This document shows positions 1-9,014 of a stretch of 64,000 nucleotides of DNA, in pieces. How positions within the stretch are numbered: position 1 is the first letter of the stretch; the number at the start of each line of letters is the position of its first letter. Location: positions 5,419,388 through 5,483,387 of the forward strand of contig AP019702.1 in assembly GCA_006739055.1 (NCBI GenBank), in the 5' to 3' direction. This DNA comes from Allostella vacuolata (lineage in GTDB: Bacteria > Pseudomonadota > Alphaproteobacteria > ATCC43930 > Allostellaceae). The notes under the pieces were generated by a model that saw only the letters and a program-made list of their open reading frames with translations, had not been told where the DNA came from and made no database searches. The translations under genes were made by a program, and so were the position numbers.

Positions 1-222
1 CCGCCGCCGCCCGGCATGTTCGAGACCCGCTACGACCCCGCGCTGGCGGAGGTCGGGCCGGACGGCCAGGTCGAGCCGCGGCCGATGCCGCGCCACACGG
101 CGGTCGCCGCCATCGCCAGCATCGACCCCGAAGATCCCGCCACCTGGGGCAAGGTCAACCGCAACGGCGCCTGCCCGTGCGGCAGCGGCAAGAAGTACAA
201 GCACTGCCACGGCCGGCTCTAG
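1..222 (+). CDS. secA: Protein translocase subunit SecA, C-terminal end (partial)
   Basis: This is the last 73 codons of the SecA preprotein translocase ATPase; the gene begins outside the window and is read in frame from base 1. The C-terminus carries the SecA zinc-binding tail, [14 protein letters not shown], with three Cys and His residues that bind zinc and contact SecB. A proline- and acid-rich linker precedes it, as in other alphaproteobacterial SecA proteins. The gene ends ten bases before a strong GC hairpin, so it probably ends its transcript. Confidence 0.95.
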   Translation, partial: PPPPGMFETRYDPALAEVGPDGQVEPRPMPRHTAVAAIASIDPEDPATWGKVNRNGACPCGSGKKYKHCHGRL

Positions 223-231
223 GAGCCGGCC

Positions 232-255
232 CGGCGGCCCGGAACCGGGCCGCCG
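232..255 (+). terminator. GC-rich hairpin after secA
   Basis: A perfect 11-bp inverted repeat, CGGCGGCCCGG and its complement, is separated by two bases (in practice a four-base loop). It starts just after the secA stop codon. No T-run follows, so it is a weak intrinsic terminator by the classical definition, or an mRNA 3'-end stabiliser. Confidence 0.55.
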
Positions 256-292
256 CACAAGGCAGGACGGCATTCCCGGAGGAGACAATCCC

Positions 293-1378
293 TTGATCAT
301 CGCCCATGCGCCGCTGGTGCGGCTGGTCGCCGACATTTTCGCCGCCGCCGGCTGTGACCCGGCGGAGGCCGGCCGCATCGCCACGATGCTGGCCGGCGCC
401 AACCTGGCCGGCCACGACAGCCACGGCGTCATCCGCGTGCCCCGCTATGTCGAGACGTTGCAGGGCGGCCGCGTCCATGCCGGCCGGTCGCTGACCCCGG
501 TGGTCGACGGCGGGGCCTTCACGGTCGTCGACGGCAACTACGGCTTCGGCCAGACGGTCGGCCCGCTGGCGGTCGAGCTCGGCATCGAGCGGGCCAAGGC
601 GCATGGCGTCTCCATCGTCGGCCTGCGCCATGCCGGGCATCTCGGCCGCATCGGCGACTATCCCGAGATGGCCGCCGCCGCCGGCCAGGTTTCGATCCAT
701 TTCGTCAACGTCGCCGGCAGCGAGTTGGTGGCGCCGTTCGGCGGTGTCGACCGCCGCTTTTCCACCGCCCCCATCGCCATCGGCCTGCCGGTTGCCGGGG
801 GCGAGCCGATCATCCTCGACTTCGCCACCTCGCTGGTCGCCGAAGGCAAGGCGCTGGTCGCCCATTCGGGCGGCAAGGCGCTGCCGGAAGGCGCCCTGAT
901 CGAGCCGGACGGTACCCTGTCCAGCAACCCCCGGACCTTGTATGGCGACGTCGCCCCGGGGGCCGTGCCCGACCCGCGCCTGGGCGCGGGCGCGCTGCGG
1001 GCATTCGGCGAGCACAAGGGTTCGGGTCTGGCCCTGATGTGCGAGCTGCTGGCGGGCGCCTTCACCGGCTCCGGCTGTTCCGGCCCGGGGCCGCGCCAGA
1101 TCGCCAACGGCATGCTGTCGATCTACATGTCGGTCGGCCGCTTCCATTCCGACGACGGCTTCGCCCGCGAGCTGGCCCAGTATGTCGACTACGTGAAGGC
1201 ATCGCGGCCGGCCGCGCCGGGCGGCGAGGTGCTGGTGCCGGGCGAGCCGGAACGCCGGACGCGGGCCAAGCGGCTGGCCGGAGGCATTCCGCTGGCCGAC
1301 CGTGCCTGGGCCGACATCCTGGCGACCGCCCGCAAGGTCGGGCTGGACGAGGAGCGCCTGCGCGCCGTTTCCAACTGA
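293..1378 (+). CDS. Ldh family oxidoreductase (malate/L-lactate dehydrogenase type 2 fold)
   Basis: A 361-aa NAD(P)-dependent oxidoreductase of the Ldh_2 family, which reduces or oxidises 2-hydroxy/2-oxo acids such as malate, lactate, sulfolactate or ureidoglycolate. The family signature HDSHGVIRVPRY lies at residues 41-52 and holds the catalytic His and Arg. A second conserved block, HAGHLGRIGDY, follows near residue 110. Length is normal for the family. The start is a TTG with a good GGAGGAG ribosome site upstream. It is a single-gene unit between two hairpins, so context does not give the substrate. Confidence 0.85.
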   Translation: MIIAHAPLVRLVADIFAAAGCDPAEAGRIATMLAGANLAGHDSHGVIRVPRYVETLQGGRVHAGRSLTPVVDGGAFTVVDGNYGFGQTVGPLAVELGIERAKAHGVSIVGLRHAGHLGRIGDYPEMAAAAGQVSIHFVNVAGSELVAPFGGVDRRFSTAPIAIGLPVAGGEPIILDFATSLVAEGKALVAHSGGKALPEGALIEPDGTLSSNPRTLYGDVAPGAVPDPRLGAGALRAFGEHKGSGLALMCELLAGAFTGSGCSGPGPRQIANGMLSIYMSVGRFHSDDGFARELAQYVDYVKASRPAAPGGEVLVPGEPERRTRAKRLAGGIPLADRAWADILATARKVGLDEERLRAVSN

Positions 1379-1391
1379 TCCGCCGCGCGCG

Positions 1392-1409
1392 GGCGGGGTT
1401 CGCCCCGCC
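1392..1409. terminator. Bidirectional hairpin between convergent genes
   Basis: Seven-base GC stem GGCGGGG/CCCCGCC closed by a TTCG tetraloop. It lies between the convergent ends of the Ldh-family gene and the antiporter gene and touches the antiporter stop codon. No T-run is seen. Confidence 0.5.
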
Positions 1410-3148
1410 TAGCCGCGCAGCCGGCCGGACCAGGCATCGCGCAGCAGGCTGAGCCGATCGGCCACCGCCTCCTCGCGCATGCCGAGGCCGGCCATGACCC
1501 GGCCGGCCAGCTGCAGGCTCGGCTCCAGCGTCTCGGGGATCACTTCGGTGGCCCCCAGTTCCATGAGCCGCCGGGCATGGACGGCATCCCGCGCACGGGC
1601 ATAGATCGCCAGCCCGGGCCAGCGCCGGCGCGCGGTGCGCACCGTGCGCTCGACCGAACGGGGATCGTCGAGCGTCACCACCAGGGCCTGGCAGGTATCG
1701 GCGCCGGCATGGCGCAGCACCTCGCCGCGGGCCGCGTCGCCGAAATGCACGGCCCGCCCCAGCTTGCGCGCGGCGTCCGCCACCGTCGGATCGAGGTCGA
1801 TCGCGACGAAGGCGATCTTTTCCGCTTCGAATGCCGCTGCCAGCGTCCGGCCCACGCGGCCGAACCCGGCCAGGATGACATGCCCGTCCGCCGGCAGCGC
1901 GATGGCGTCCGTCGCCTCCCGCCGCACCGCGTCCCATCCCGCAAGCTGCCGCGCCAACCGGCCGGCGACGACCGCGACCAGCGGCGTCGCCATCAGGGAC
2001 AGGCCGACCACCAGCAGCACATGGTGGCTGCCGACCCGGTCGAGGATGCCGGCCCCGGCCGCCAGGCCGACCGCCACCAGGGCGAACTCCCCCGCCTGCC
2101 CGAGCAGCAACCCGGCCTCGACCGCGACCCGCCAGGGCTGCCCGAACAGCCGGATCAGGCCGGCGATCAACAGCCCCTTCAGGAGAAACAGGCCGAGCAC
2201 CGCCGCCAGGATCTGGAACGGATGGTTCAGGAAGGCGGCGCCGTTGATGCCCATGCCGACGCCGATGAAGAAGAGCCCGAGGAACAGGCCCTTGAACGGC
2301 TCGATGTCGACCTCGACCTCGTGGCGGAACTCGCTTTCGGCGATCAGGAGCCCTGCCAGGAAGGCGCCCAGGGCCATCGACAGGCCGACGGCCGCCGTCG
2401 CCATCGCCGTGCCGAGCACCACCAGCAGCACGACCGCCATGAACAACTCGGGGCTGCCGGCCCGGGCCGCCGACCGCAGGGCCGGGCGCAGCGCGTAGCG
2501 GCCGAGCAGGCCGATGGCGACGATGAGAAGGGCCGCCTCGCCCAGCGAACGCAGCACCTCGAGTGCCGACGGCTCCACCTCGTTGCCGCCGAGGACGGAG
2601 ATCAGGACCAGGATCGGCACCACCGCCAGGTCCTGGAACAGCAGGATGGCGAAGGCGGTGCGCCCGAGGACGCTGGAGGTGGCGCGGTGCTCGGCCAGCA
2701 GCGGCATCACCATGGCGGTCGACGACAGGGCGAGCGCCAGCCCCAGCACCGATGCCGCCGCGATGCCGAACCCCGCCAGCCAGGCGGCCGCGCCGAGCGC
2801 CAGCGCGCAGGCGACCACGGCTGCCCCGCCCAGCCCGAAGACTGCCATGCGCATGGACAGCAGGCGCCGCGGCGACAGCTCTAGGCCGATCGTGAAGAGC
2901 AGGAAGACGACCCCCAGCTCGGCGATCGAGCGCACCCCGTCCAACTCGACGATCACCAGGTTGCGGACCCAGGGCACCTCGCCCACCAGCCCGCCCAGGC
3001 CGTGCGGTCCGATCGCCACGCCGACCAGCAGGAACCCCAGGACCGGGCTGATCCGCAGGCGATGGAACACGGGCACGACGATCCCGGCCGCGGCCAGGAA
3101 GACCAGCACCTCGCGCAGGTAGGGGATGCCGTGCCCGTCTTCGGTCAT
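1409..3148 (-). CDS. Cation:proton antiporter, KefB/YbaL type (CPA2)
   Basis: A 579-aa inner-membrane protein. Residues 1 to about 385 form a CPA2 exchanger domain of many hydrophobic helices, including the LLFTIGLELSPRRL block and the LLFQDLAVVPI block typical of Kef/GerN proteins. From about residue 405 a TrkA-N (RCK) domain begins with the nucleotide-binding motif GFGRVGR. The architecture matches K+/H+ or Na+/H+ antiporters gated by a cytosolic RCK domain. It lies 63 bases after accA on the same strand and may share its transcript. The transported cation cannot be told from sequence; there is no separate KefG-like subunit nearby. Confidence 0.9.
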   Translation of the reverse strand: MTEDGHGIPYLREVLVFLAAAGIVVPVFHRLRISPVLGFLLVGVAIGPHGLGGLVGEVPWVRNLVIVELDGVRSIAELGVVFLLFTIGLELSPRRLLSMRMAVFGLGGAAVVACALALGAAAWLAGFGIAAASVLGLALALSSTAMVMPLLAEHRATSSVLGRTAFAILLFQDLAVVPILVLISVLGGNEVEPSALEVLRSLGEAALLIVAIGLLGRYALRPALRSAARAGSPELFMAVVLLVVLGTAMATAAVGLSMALGAFLAGLLIAESEFRHEVEVDIEPFKGLFLGLFFIGVGMGINGAAFLNHPFQILAAVLGLFLLKGLLIAGLIRLFGQPWRVAVEAGLLLGQAGEFALVAVGLAAGAGILDRVGSHHVLLVVGLSLMATPLVAVVAGRLARQLAGWDAVRREATDAIALPADGHVILAGFGRVGRTLAAAFEAEKIAFVAIDLDPTVADAARKLGRAVHFGDAARGEVLRHAGADTCQALVVTLDDPRSVERTVRTARRRWPGLAIYARARDAVHARRLMELGATEVIPETLEPSLQLAGRVMAGLGMREEAVADRLSLLRDAWSGRLRG

Positions 3149-3211
3149 CGCCGCAGCCGACTCGGCCGGGGCCTGCGGCGAAGCGACGCGCCCGGACCGG
3201 GCGGCATCGCC

Positions 3212-4165
3212 TCAGATCCCGCTCTGCCCGATCGCCAGGAACTTCTCGCGCCGCCGCAGGCGCAACGCGGCGGCATCGAGCCCGCCGAGGCTGCCGAAGG
3301 CCGCTTCGACCGCGTCGCCCACCGCCAGCACGATCGCCGCCCGGTCGCGATGGGCACCGCCCAGCGGCTCGGGAATGATCTGGTCCGCGACGCCGAGCCG
3401 CAGCAGGTCCTGGGCCGTCAGCTTCAGCGCCTCGGCCGCCTGCTGGGCGTGCTCGCCGCTGCGCCAGAGGATCGAGGCGCAGCCTTCGGGCGAGATCACC
3501 GAATAGACCGCGTGCTCCAGCATCAGCACCGTGTTGGCCGTGGCGAGCGCGATCGCGCCGCCCGAGCCGCCCTCGCCGATGATGACCGAGACGAAGGGCA
3601 CGCCGACGCCGAGACCGCATTCGATCGCCCGCGCGATCGCCTCGGCCTGGCCGCGCTCCTCCGCGCCGATGCCGGGGTAGGCGCCGGCCGTATCGACCAT
3701 GGTCAGGATCGGCAGGCCGAACCGGTCCGCCAGCTCCATCAGCCGCCGGGCCTTGCGATAGCCCTCGGGCCGGGCCATGCCGAAATTGTGCCGCACGCGG
3801 CTTTCGGTGTCCGCCCCCTTCTCCTGGCCGATCACCACCAGCGGCATGCCCCGGAAGCGCCCGAGGCCGCCGATGATCGCGCGGTCCTCCGCAAAAGTCC
3901 GGTCGCCGGCGAGCGGGGTGAAGTCACTGACCAGGGCCGCGACATAGTCCGACAGGTGCGGCCGGTCCGGATGCCGGGCGACCTGCACCTTCTGCCATGG
4001 CGTCAGGCGCGAATAGGTCTGCCGGAGAAGGCGCTCGGCCTTGCCCTGCAGCTTCGCCACCTCGTCGGCAATATTGATGTCGGCAGCGCCGGGCAGGTGC
4101 CGGAGCTCTTCGATCTTGCTTTCCAGCTCGGCGATCGGCTGCTCGAAATCGAGGAAACTGCGCAT
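3212..4165 (-). CDS. accA: Acetyl-CoA carboxylase carboxyltransferase subunit alpha
   Basis: A 317-aa AccA. With AccD it forms the carboxyltransferase that moves the carboxyl group from carboxybiotin to acetyl-CoA to make malonyl-CoA, the first step of fatty-acid synthesis. The N-terminus [18 protein letters not shown] is the family start, so the ATG at 4165 is preferred over an in-frame start 21 bases upstream. The glycine-rich core [12 protein letters not shown] and the [10 protein letters not shown] block are intact. It lies 51 bases after xerD on the same strand and ahead of the antiporter gene. Confidence 0.95.
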   Translation of the reverse strand: MRSFLDFEQPIAELESKIEELRHLPGAADINIADEVAKLQGKAERLLRQTYSRLTPWQKVQVARHPDRPHLSDYVAALVSDFTPLAGDRTFAEDRAIIGGLGRFRGMPLVVIGQEKGADTESRVRHNFGMARPEGYRKARRLMELADRFGLPILTMVDTAGAYPGIGAEERGQAEAIARAIECGLGVGVPFVSVIIGEGGSGGAIALATANTVLMLEHAVYSVISPEGCASILWRSGEHAQQAAEALKLTAQDLLRLGVADQIIPEPLGGAHRDRAAIVLAVGDAVEAAFGSLGGLDAAALRLRRREKFLAIGQSGI

Positions 4166-4216
4166 GATGGGGCGGGGTACTAGCACAGGCAGGGCACGGC
4201 TGGAAACCGACCGCCC

Positions 4217-5167
4217 TCAGGCTTCCTTGCGGCGGCCCGGGCGGCGCGCGAGCGGATGGTGCGACTGCACCAGGCGGGTCAGGCGTTCGTCGGCGACGTG
4301 GGTGTAGATCTGGGTCGTGGCGATGTCGGCGTGGCCCAGCATCCGCTGCACGCTGCGCAGGTCGGCGCCGCCGTCCACCAGGTGGGTGGCGAAGGCGTGG
4401 CGCAGGACATGCGGCGACAGCCGGTCCGGGTCGAGGCCCGCCGCCAGGGCCAGTTCCTTCAGCAGCTGGCCGACGCGCCGGCGGGTGAGGCGCGCATCGG
4501 CGCCGCGGGACGGGAAGAGCCAGCGCTCCGCCGTCGCCCGCAAGGCGCCCTTCGGCAGGAAGGCCGGGCGCACCGCCATGTATGCCCCGACCGCATCGAC
4601 AGCCGAACGGGCCAGGGGCACCACCCGCTCGCGATCGCCCTTGCCGCGCACGACCAGCGTCGTCGATCCCCGCGCGACCGCGTTGACCGGCAGGTCGACG
4701 AGCTCCGACACCCGGAGGCCGCCGGCATAGAGCAGCTCGACGATCGCCACCAGGCGCGTCCCGTCGGGCACCGGCCGCAGCCGGGCCGCCGCCAGCAGGG
4801 CGTCGCATTCGCCGGCTTCGAGGATCTTGGGCAGCGGGCGGCCGAGTCGCGGCGAATCGATCCGGCTGGTCGGATCGTCCGGCCGCAGGCCCTCGGCGAA
4901 GAGGAACTGATGGAACTGGCGGATGGCCGAGAGGCGCCGGGCCGCCGTCCTTGCCGCCATGCCGGCGGCCCCCATGCGCGCCAGGTAGGCACGGATGCCG
5001 TCCTCGCTCGCCGAGTCGAGCCCCTCGCCGCGGGCCGCGAGAAATCCCGCCAGATCCTCCAGGTCCCGGCGGTAGGCGTCGTGGGTATTGCGGGCGGCCC
5101 CGCGCTCGGCCGCCATCATCTCCAGGAAGGTTTCGAGATGGCGACGCGCGAGGCTGGGGCCGGCCAT
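4217..5167 (-). CDS. xerD: Site-specific tyrosine recombinase XerD
   Basis: A 316-aa tyrosine recombinase that resolves chromosome dimers at dif with XerC. The N-terminal SAM-like DNA-binding domain covers about residues 5-95. The catalytic domain carries the Arg of the GGLRVSEL block, the HVLRHAFATHL block, LGH and the nucleophile in TTQIYTHV. The frame stays open 120 codons further upstream, but that stretch is arginine-rich antisense-like sequence; ATG 5167 matches the XerD N-terminus. It starts five bases after the stop of the 600-aa exported protein gene, which suggests co-transcription. Confidence 0.95.
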   Translation of the reverse strand: MAGPSLARRHLETFLEMMAAERGAARNTHDAYRRDLEDLAGFLAARGEGLDSASEDGIRAYLARMGAAGMAARTAARRLSAIRQFHQFLFAEGLRPDDPTSRIDSPRLGRPLPKILEAGECDALLAAARLRPVPDGTRLVAIVELLYAGGLRVSELVDLPVNAVARGSTTLVVRGKGDRERVVPLARSAVDAVGAYMAVRPAFLPKGALRATAERWLFPSRGADARLTRRRVGQLLKELALAAGLDPDRLSPHVLRHAFATHLVDGGADLRSVQRMLGHADIATTQIYTHVADERLTRLVQSHHPLARRPGRRKEA

Positions 5168-5172
5168 GGCGG

Positions 5173-6975
5173 CTAGAGGCCGGCCTGCAGGGCGATCTCG
5201 ACCGCGATGCGCCGGGCTGCCGCCGTCTCCTCGCCCAGGCGCAGGCCGTTGAGGGCGGAGAATGCGGCGAGCGGATGGGGCACCGACTCGCGCCCGAGTG
5301 CGATCAGGGCGAGCGCCACCTGCTCGCCCTGCCGGCTTTCGCGTGCCGCCGCCTCCTGGGCGAACCAGATGGCGGTGACGGAGGCCCGCACCGCGGCAGT
5401 CGGGCCGGCCGGATCCTGCGACAGCGCGATCCACTGATCGCTGGCGGCCAGATCGCCGAGCGAGGCCAGCAGCGCCAGGCCGATCGCGGTGGATGGGGCG
5501 GCCGGACCGCCCATGCCGGCCGACCATCGCGCCACCGCCTCCGCGTTCCAGGCCGGGCCGTCCTCACCCAGGGCCAGACGGAGCAGCGGCGCAGCGGCGG
5601 CTTGGGCCGCCATCGCCCGCTCGTCGCCCGGACGCCGGCCGATCAGGGTCAGCCACCGCATCGCGGTCCGGCTGTCGCCCACGGCCAGCGCGATGCGGAT
5701 CGCGGCCGGCGCATGCTCGGCCAGGTCGAGCGAGGGCGCGATCTCCCGCACCAGGGGTGCAGCGGCGGCACCATAGGCCAGGGCCGCCCCGCCGTGGCGG
5801 GCGTGCTGCCAGCCGGCCGCCAGGCGTTCCAGCCGTCGCGCCGGCACGAGTTCCAGCCGGGCCGCCTGGAACAGGACCGCCCGCCCGTCCGCTCCCGGAT
5901 GCCGGCCGGCATCGGTCACGGCGTCGGACAGCCGCTCGGGGGTGACGGGCAGCCCGGCATAGAGGCCGGCCAGCTGCGCGCCGTCGATCAGCCCAAGCAT
6001 GGCCGCCCGCTCGCCGGCGGCCAGCCGCATCTCGATCGGCAAGCGGTCCGCGCGAGCAACCACGGCCAGCGTCGCGGGCGATGCCCGTGCGACGGCCGCC
6101 GCGTCGATGGGGACGCCGGCATGAAGGGCGAGGAACGTTGTCACCGGATCCAGGTCGGCCAGGGACGCCGGCTTGTCGCCGAGGCCGACCGCGCCCTCGA
6201 CCAGGGCCGTGAACGCACGCCCCGGATCGATCCCCTGGTCGCGCAGCAGGTCGAGGCCGACGCGGACGCGCTCGGCGTGGCCGTCGACGGCATCGCACGC
6301 CAGGAGGAGCCGCCGCCAGAAGAGGTCGGTCAGGTCGATCTCGGCCCGGCGGGCCAGCTTGCAGCTGTCCGCAGCGGCGCCGCCCGCCAGGCCGGCCTCC
6401 GCGGCGGGACGCGCCCGCGGTCCATCGAGGCGCGCCTCCGGCACCGCACGGACGAGCGCCATTGCCGCCGCCCCGTCGCCCAGGGCCAGCAGCCCGGCCA
6501 GCCGGCGTTCCAGGAATGCACCGGCGGGGGCGCCATCGGGGCGCGCGACGGCCGACATCAGCAGGCGCCTGGCGAGGGCATGGCGTGCCGGCGTGCCGGC
6601 CGGGGCCGGCAACCGTTCGAGCAGCCGCCCGGCATTGGCCCAGCCGCTGCCCTGCCACAGGGTTGGGGGAAATCCGCCTTCGGCACGATTCCAGCCGGCC
6701 GATTCATGGTCGAGCGCCGGCAGGGGCCGCGAGGTGACCGTCGGTGGACGGGGGCGCGCCGTGCGCTCCTGCGGCAACGGGGTCGGCAGGGCGCCGGCGG
6801 GGGGATCGATCCGGATGGCCGGTCCCGCCGGCCGCGCGCCGGGCGGGCCCGGCTGCGGAACCGGCGAAGGGCCGGGCTGCGGCCCGAGCAGCGGCGTCGG
6901 CGGCGACTGGGCCCAGGCCGCAGTCGCCGCGCCGATCGCCAGTGTCAGACCCAGGCTAACGCGCCAGCTTGCCAT
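5173..6975 (-). CDS. Conserved-looking exported protein of unknown function (600 aa)
   Basis: I do not recognise this protein. It has a clear Sec signal peptide, about residues 1-23 ending AATAAWAQ, then a proline-rich linker to about residue 85. The rest is an alanine- and leucine-rich, probably all-helical body with TPR-like spacing. No catalytic motif is visible and cysteines are few. Its start overlaps the end of the 47-aa membrane protein gene by 20 bases, and its stop lies five bases before xerD, so the three are probably co-transcribed divergently from aroK. A periplasmic scaffold or binding role is possible but is only inference. Confidence 0.75.
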   Translation of the reverse strand: MASWRVSLGLTLAIGAATAAWAQSPPTPLLGPQPGPSPVPQPGPPGARPAGPAIRIDPPAGALPTPLPQERTARPRPPTVTSRPLPALDHESAGWNRAEGGFPPTLWQGSGWANAGRLLERLPAPAGTPARHALARRLLMSAVARPDGAPAGAFLERRLAGLLALGDGAAAMALVRAVPEARLDGPRARPAAEAGLAGGAAADSCKLARRAEIDLTDLFWRRLLLACDAVDGHAERVRVGLDLLRDQGIDPGRAFTALVEGAVGLGDKPASLADLDPVTTFLALHAGVPIDAAAVARASPATLAVVARADRLPIEMRLAAGERAAMLGLIDGAQLAGLYAGLPVTPERLSDAVTDAGRHPGADGRAVLFQAARLELVPARRLERLAAGWQHARHGGAALAYGAAAAPLVREIAPSLDLAEHAPAAIRIALAVGDSRTAMRWLTLIGRRPGDERAMAAQAAAAPLLRLALGEDGPAWNAEAVARWSAGMGGPAAPSTAIGLALLASLGDLAASDQWIALSQDPAGPTAAVRASVTAIWFAQEAAARESRQGEQVALALIALGRESVPHPLAAFSALNGLRLGEETAAARRIAVEIALQAGL

Positions 6976-7099
6976 CCGGGATCACCTTTTCGATGCGTTT
7001 CGTCGGTGCCGGCATGTCGACGAGCAGCAAGGCGCCGACGGCGGCTGCGGACAGGACCAGGACCACGGACGCGGCGATCCAGATGAACTTGCGGGCCAT
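6956..7099 (-). CDS. 47-aa single-pass membrane microprotein, unknown function
   Basis: A short open frame beginning ATG at 7099 encodes MARKFIWIAASVV at its start, followed by an alanine/leucine-rich membrane helix (about residues 5-27) and a charged tail PAPTKRIEKVIPDGKLAR. The positive N-terminus before the helix and polar tail after it are typical of a small inner-membrane or signal-anchored protein. It overlaps the start of the 600-aa exported protein gene by 20 bases, so translation is likely coupled. Two facts favour a real gene: high-GC codon use and a position at the head of an operon. It is easy to miss because of its length. Confidence 0.65.
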   Translation of the reverse strand: MARKFIWIAASVVLVLSAAAVGALLLVDMPAPTKRIEKVIPDGKLAR

Positions 7100-7123
7100 G
7101 AGGCAACTCCGGCCGCCGGGTGC

Positions 7124-7152
7124 TTGACGACTTCCGACGGCGTCTGTGTTAA
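7124..7152 (+). promoter_or_regulatory. Candidate sigma-70 promoter for aroK-aroB
   Basis: TTGACG, a 17-base spacer, then TGTTAA. The predicted start of transcription falls at about 7159-7161, next to the ATG at 7162. It lies in the 62-base gap between the divergent microprotein gene and aroK. Confidence 0.5.
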
Positions 7153-7161
7153 CTACGCGCT

Positions 7162-7860
7162 ATGGCGGCCGGAGGGCAGAATATCGGCGCCTCGGAGGCG
7201 ATACAACGCCACGAGGCGGATGACCAGCAGTCGGACCCGCCCGGGGACGCGGTGCAGTACGGGGACGGGGGGACGACGGGTTTGGTCGACAGGATGGCAC
7301 TGCCGCGGACGCTGGTGCTGGTGGGCCTGATGGGAGCCGGCAAGACGAGCGTCGGCCGGCGGATCGCGCAGCGCCTGGGCCTGTCCTTCATCGATGCCGA
7401 TGCGGAGATCGAAGCGGCGGCGGGCTGCACCATCGCCGAGATCTTCGCGCGCCATGGCGAGGCCGCCTTCCGCGACGGCGAGCGGCGGGTCATCGCCCGG
7501 CTCCTGGAGGAACCGGTCCATATCCTGGCGACCGGCGGCGGCGCATTCATGGACCCGGCCACCCGGGCCAGCATCCGCGCCCGCGGCATCTCGCTGTGGC
7601 TGCGCGCCGAACTGGACGTGCTGGTGCGCCGGGTCGCCCGCCGCACGCATCGCCCGCTCCTCAACCAGGGCGACCCCAAAGAGATCCTGACCCGCCTCAT
7701 GACCATCCGATACCCTGTCTATGCCGAGGCCGACATCATCGTCGACAGCCTCGACGCGCCGACCGAGACCACGGTGGAGCGCTGCATGGCAGCGCTCTCC
7801 GCCTATGTCGCCCATCCGCCCGCCGAGGCGATGGCGGCCGGCGTCGAGCCCCAGCCATGA
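7162..7860 (+). CDS. aroK: Shikimate kinase
   Basis: Shikimate kinase phosphorylates shikimate at the 3-OH in aromatic amino-acid synthesis. The P-loop [11 protein letters not shown], the DAD shikimate-binding motif, the GGGA block and the lid RTHRPLL are all present. Two starts are possible. ATG 7162 gives 232 aa with an unusual 44-residue polar extension and no Shine-Dalgarno site, but lies at the predicted transcription start. ATG 7294 gives 188 aa, the usual family length, with only a weak upstream purine run. The stop overlaps the aroB start in ATGA. Confidence 0.92.
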   Translation: MAAGGQNIGASEAIQRHEADDQQSDPPGDAVQYGDGGTTGLVDRMALPRTLVLVGLMGAGKTSVGRRIAQRLGLSFIDADAEIEAAAGCTIAEIFARHGEAAFRDGERRVIARLLEEPVHILATGGGAFMDPATRASIRARGISLWLRAELDVLVRRVARRTHRPLLNQGDPKEILTRLMTIRYPVYAEADIIVDSLDAPTETTVERCMAALSAYVAHPPAEAMAAGVEPQP

Positions 7861-8996
7861 GCCCGGTGTCCACAAGCGCACCGGCGGCGGTCGACACCGT
7901 CCGGGTCGGGCTGGGCGAGCGCAGCTACGACATCCTGGTCGGGCCCGGGCTGATCGCCGATGCGGGGCCTCGCCTGCGGCCGATCCTGCCATCGCCGCGC
8001 GTCATCGTGGTGACCGACGAGACGGTCGCCGGCCTGCATCTGGCGCCCCTGCAGCGCGCGCTCGACGCCGGCGGGATCCGTCACGACACCATCGTCCTGC
8101 CGCCCGGCGAGGCGACCAAGGACTTCGCCCACCTGCAGCAGCTCTGCGAGCAGGCGTTGACGATGGGCATCGACCGCGGCGCCTCGCTGGTGGCGCTGGG
8201 CGGCGGCGTCATCGGCGACCTGACCGGCTTTGCCGCCAGCATCCTGCTGCGCGGCATCGGCTTCGTGCAGGTGCCGACCACCCTGCTGTCCCAGGTCGAC
8301 AGCGCCGTCGGCGGCAAGACCGCGATCGACATGCCGAGCGGCAAGAACCTGGTCGGCAGCTTCCACCAGCCGCGGATGGTGCTGGCCGACACCGGGACGC
8401 TGGCGACCCTGCCGCGGCGCGAGCGGCTGGCCGGCTATGCCGAGGTGGTCAAGTACGGGCTGCTGGGCGACCCCGCCTTCTTCGACTGGTGCGAGGCGCA
8501 CGGCGCCGCGGTGGTGGCGGGCGAGGCCGAGGCCGCGCGGCACGCGGTGGTCGCGAGCTGCCAGGCCAAGGCCGCCATCGTCGCGCGGGACGAGCGCGAG
8601 ACGGGCGACCGCGCGCTCCTCAACCTCGGCCACACCTTCGGCCATGCGCTGGAGGTCGAGAGCGGCTTCGCCGGCGGCCTGCTGCATGGCGAGGCGGTGG
8701 CGATCGGCACCATCCTGGCCTTCGACCTGTCGGTCCGCCTCGGCCTGTGCCCGGGCCAGGATGCGACCCGGGTCCGCCGGCACTTCGCCGCCGTCGGCCT
8801 GCCGACCGACATCCGTGGCATTCGCGCCGGCCACTGGACGGCCGAACGGCTGATCGCGCACATGGCCCGGGACAAGAAGGCCAAGGACGGCCGCATCACC
8901 TTCATCCTCGTCCGCGGCATCGGCCAGGCGTTCGTCGCGCGCGAAACTGCGATCGGCGAGGTCGCGACGCTGCTGGCCGACGCCATCGCCGCCTGA
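7857..8996 (+). CDS. aroB: 3-dehydroquinate synthase
   Basis: A 379-aa enzyme that cyclises DAHP to 3-dehydroquinate, using NAD+ and a divalent metal. The glycine-rich [14 protein letters not shown] block, the [12 protein letters not shown] block and the metal-binding region GHTFGHALE are intact. The start ATG at 7857 sits in an ATGA junction with the aroK stop and so is translationally coupled; the frame is open upstream but that part is aroK in another frame. The aroK-aroB pair is common in proteobacteria. A CorC-like gene follows after 18 bases. Confidence 0.96.
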   Translation: MSPVSTSAPAAVDTVRVGLGERSYDILVGPGLIADAGPRLRPILPSPRVIVVTDETVAGLHLAPLQRALDAGGIRHDTIVLPPGEATKDFAHLQQLCEQALTMGIDRGASLVALGGGVIGDLTGFAASILLRGIGFVQVPTTLLSQVDSAVGGKTAIDMPSGKNLVGSFHQPRMVLADTGTLATLPRRERLAGYAEVVKYGLLGDPAFFDWCEAHGAAVVAGEAEAARHAVVASCQAKAAIVARDERETGDRALLNLGHTFGHALEVESGFAGGLLHGEAVAIGTILAFDLSVRLGLCPGQDATRVRRHFAAVGLPTDIRGIRAGHWTAERLIAHMARDKKAKDGRITFILVRGIGQAFVARETAIGEVATLLADAIAA

Positions 8997-9014
8997 AGGC
9001 GGGAGAGCCCGATC

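Noticed and set aside
1062-3620. An 852-codon open frame on the minus strand across the antiporter gene
   Set aside because: It is rich in Arg, Gly, Ala and Pro without any domain. The antiporter in another frame has a full CPA2-RCK layout, so this is a shadow caused by high GC.
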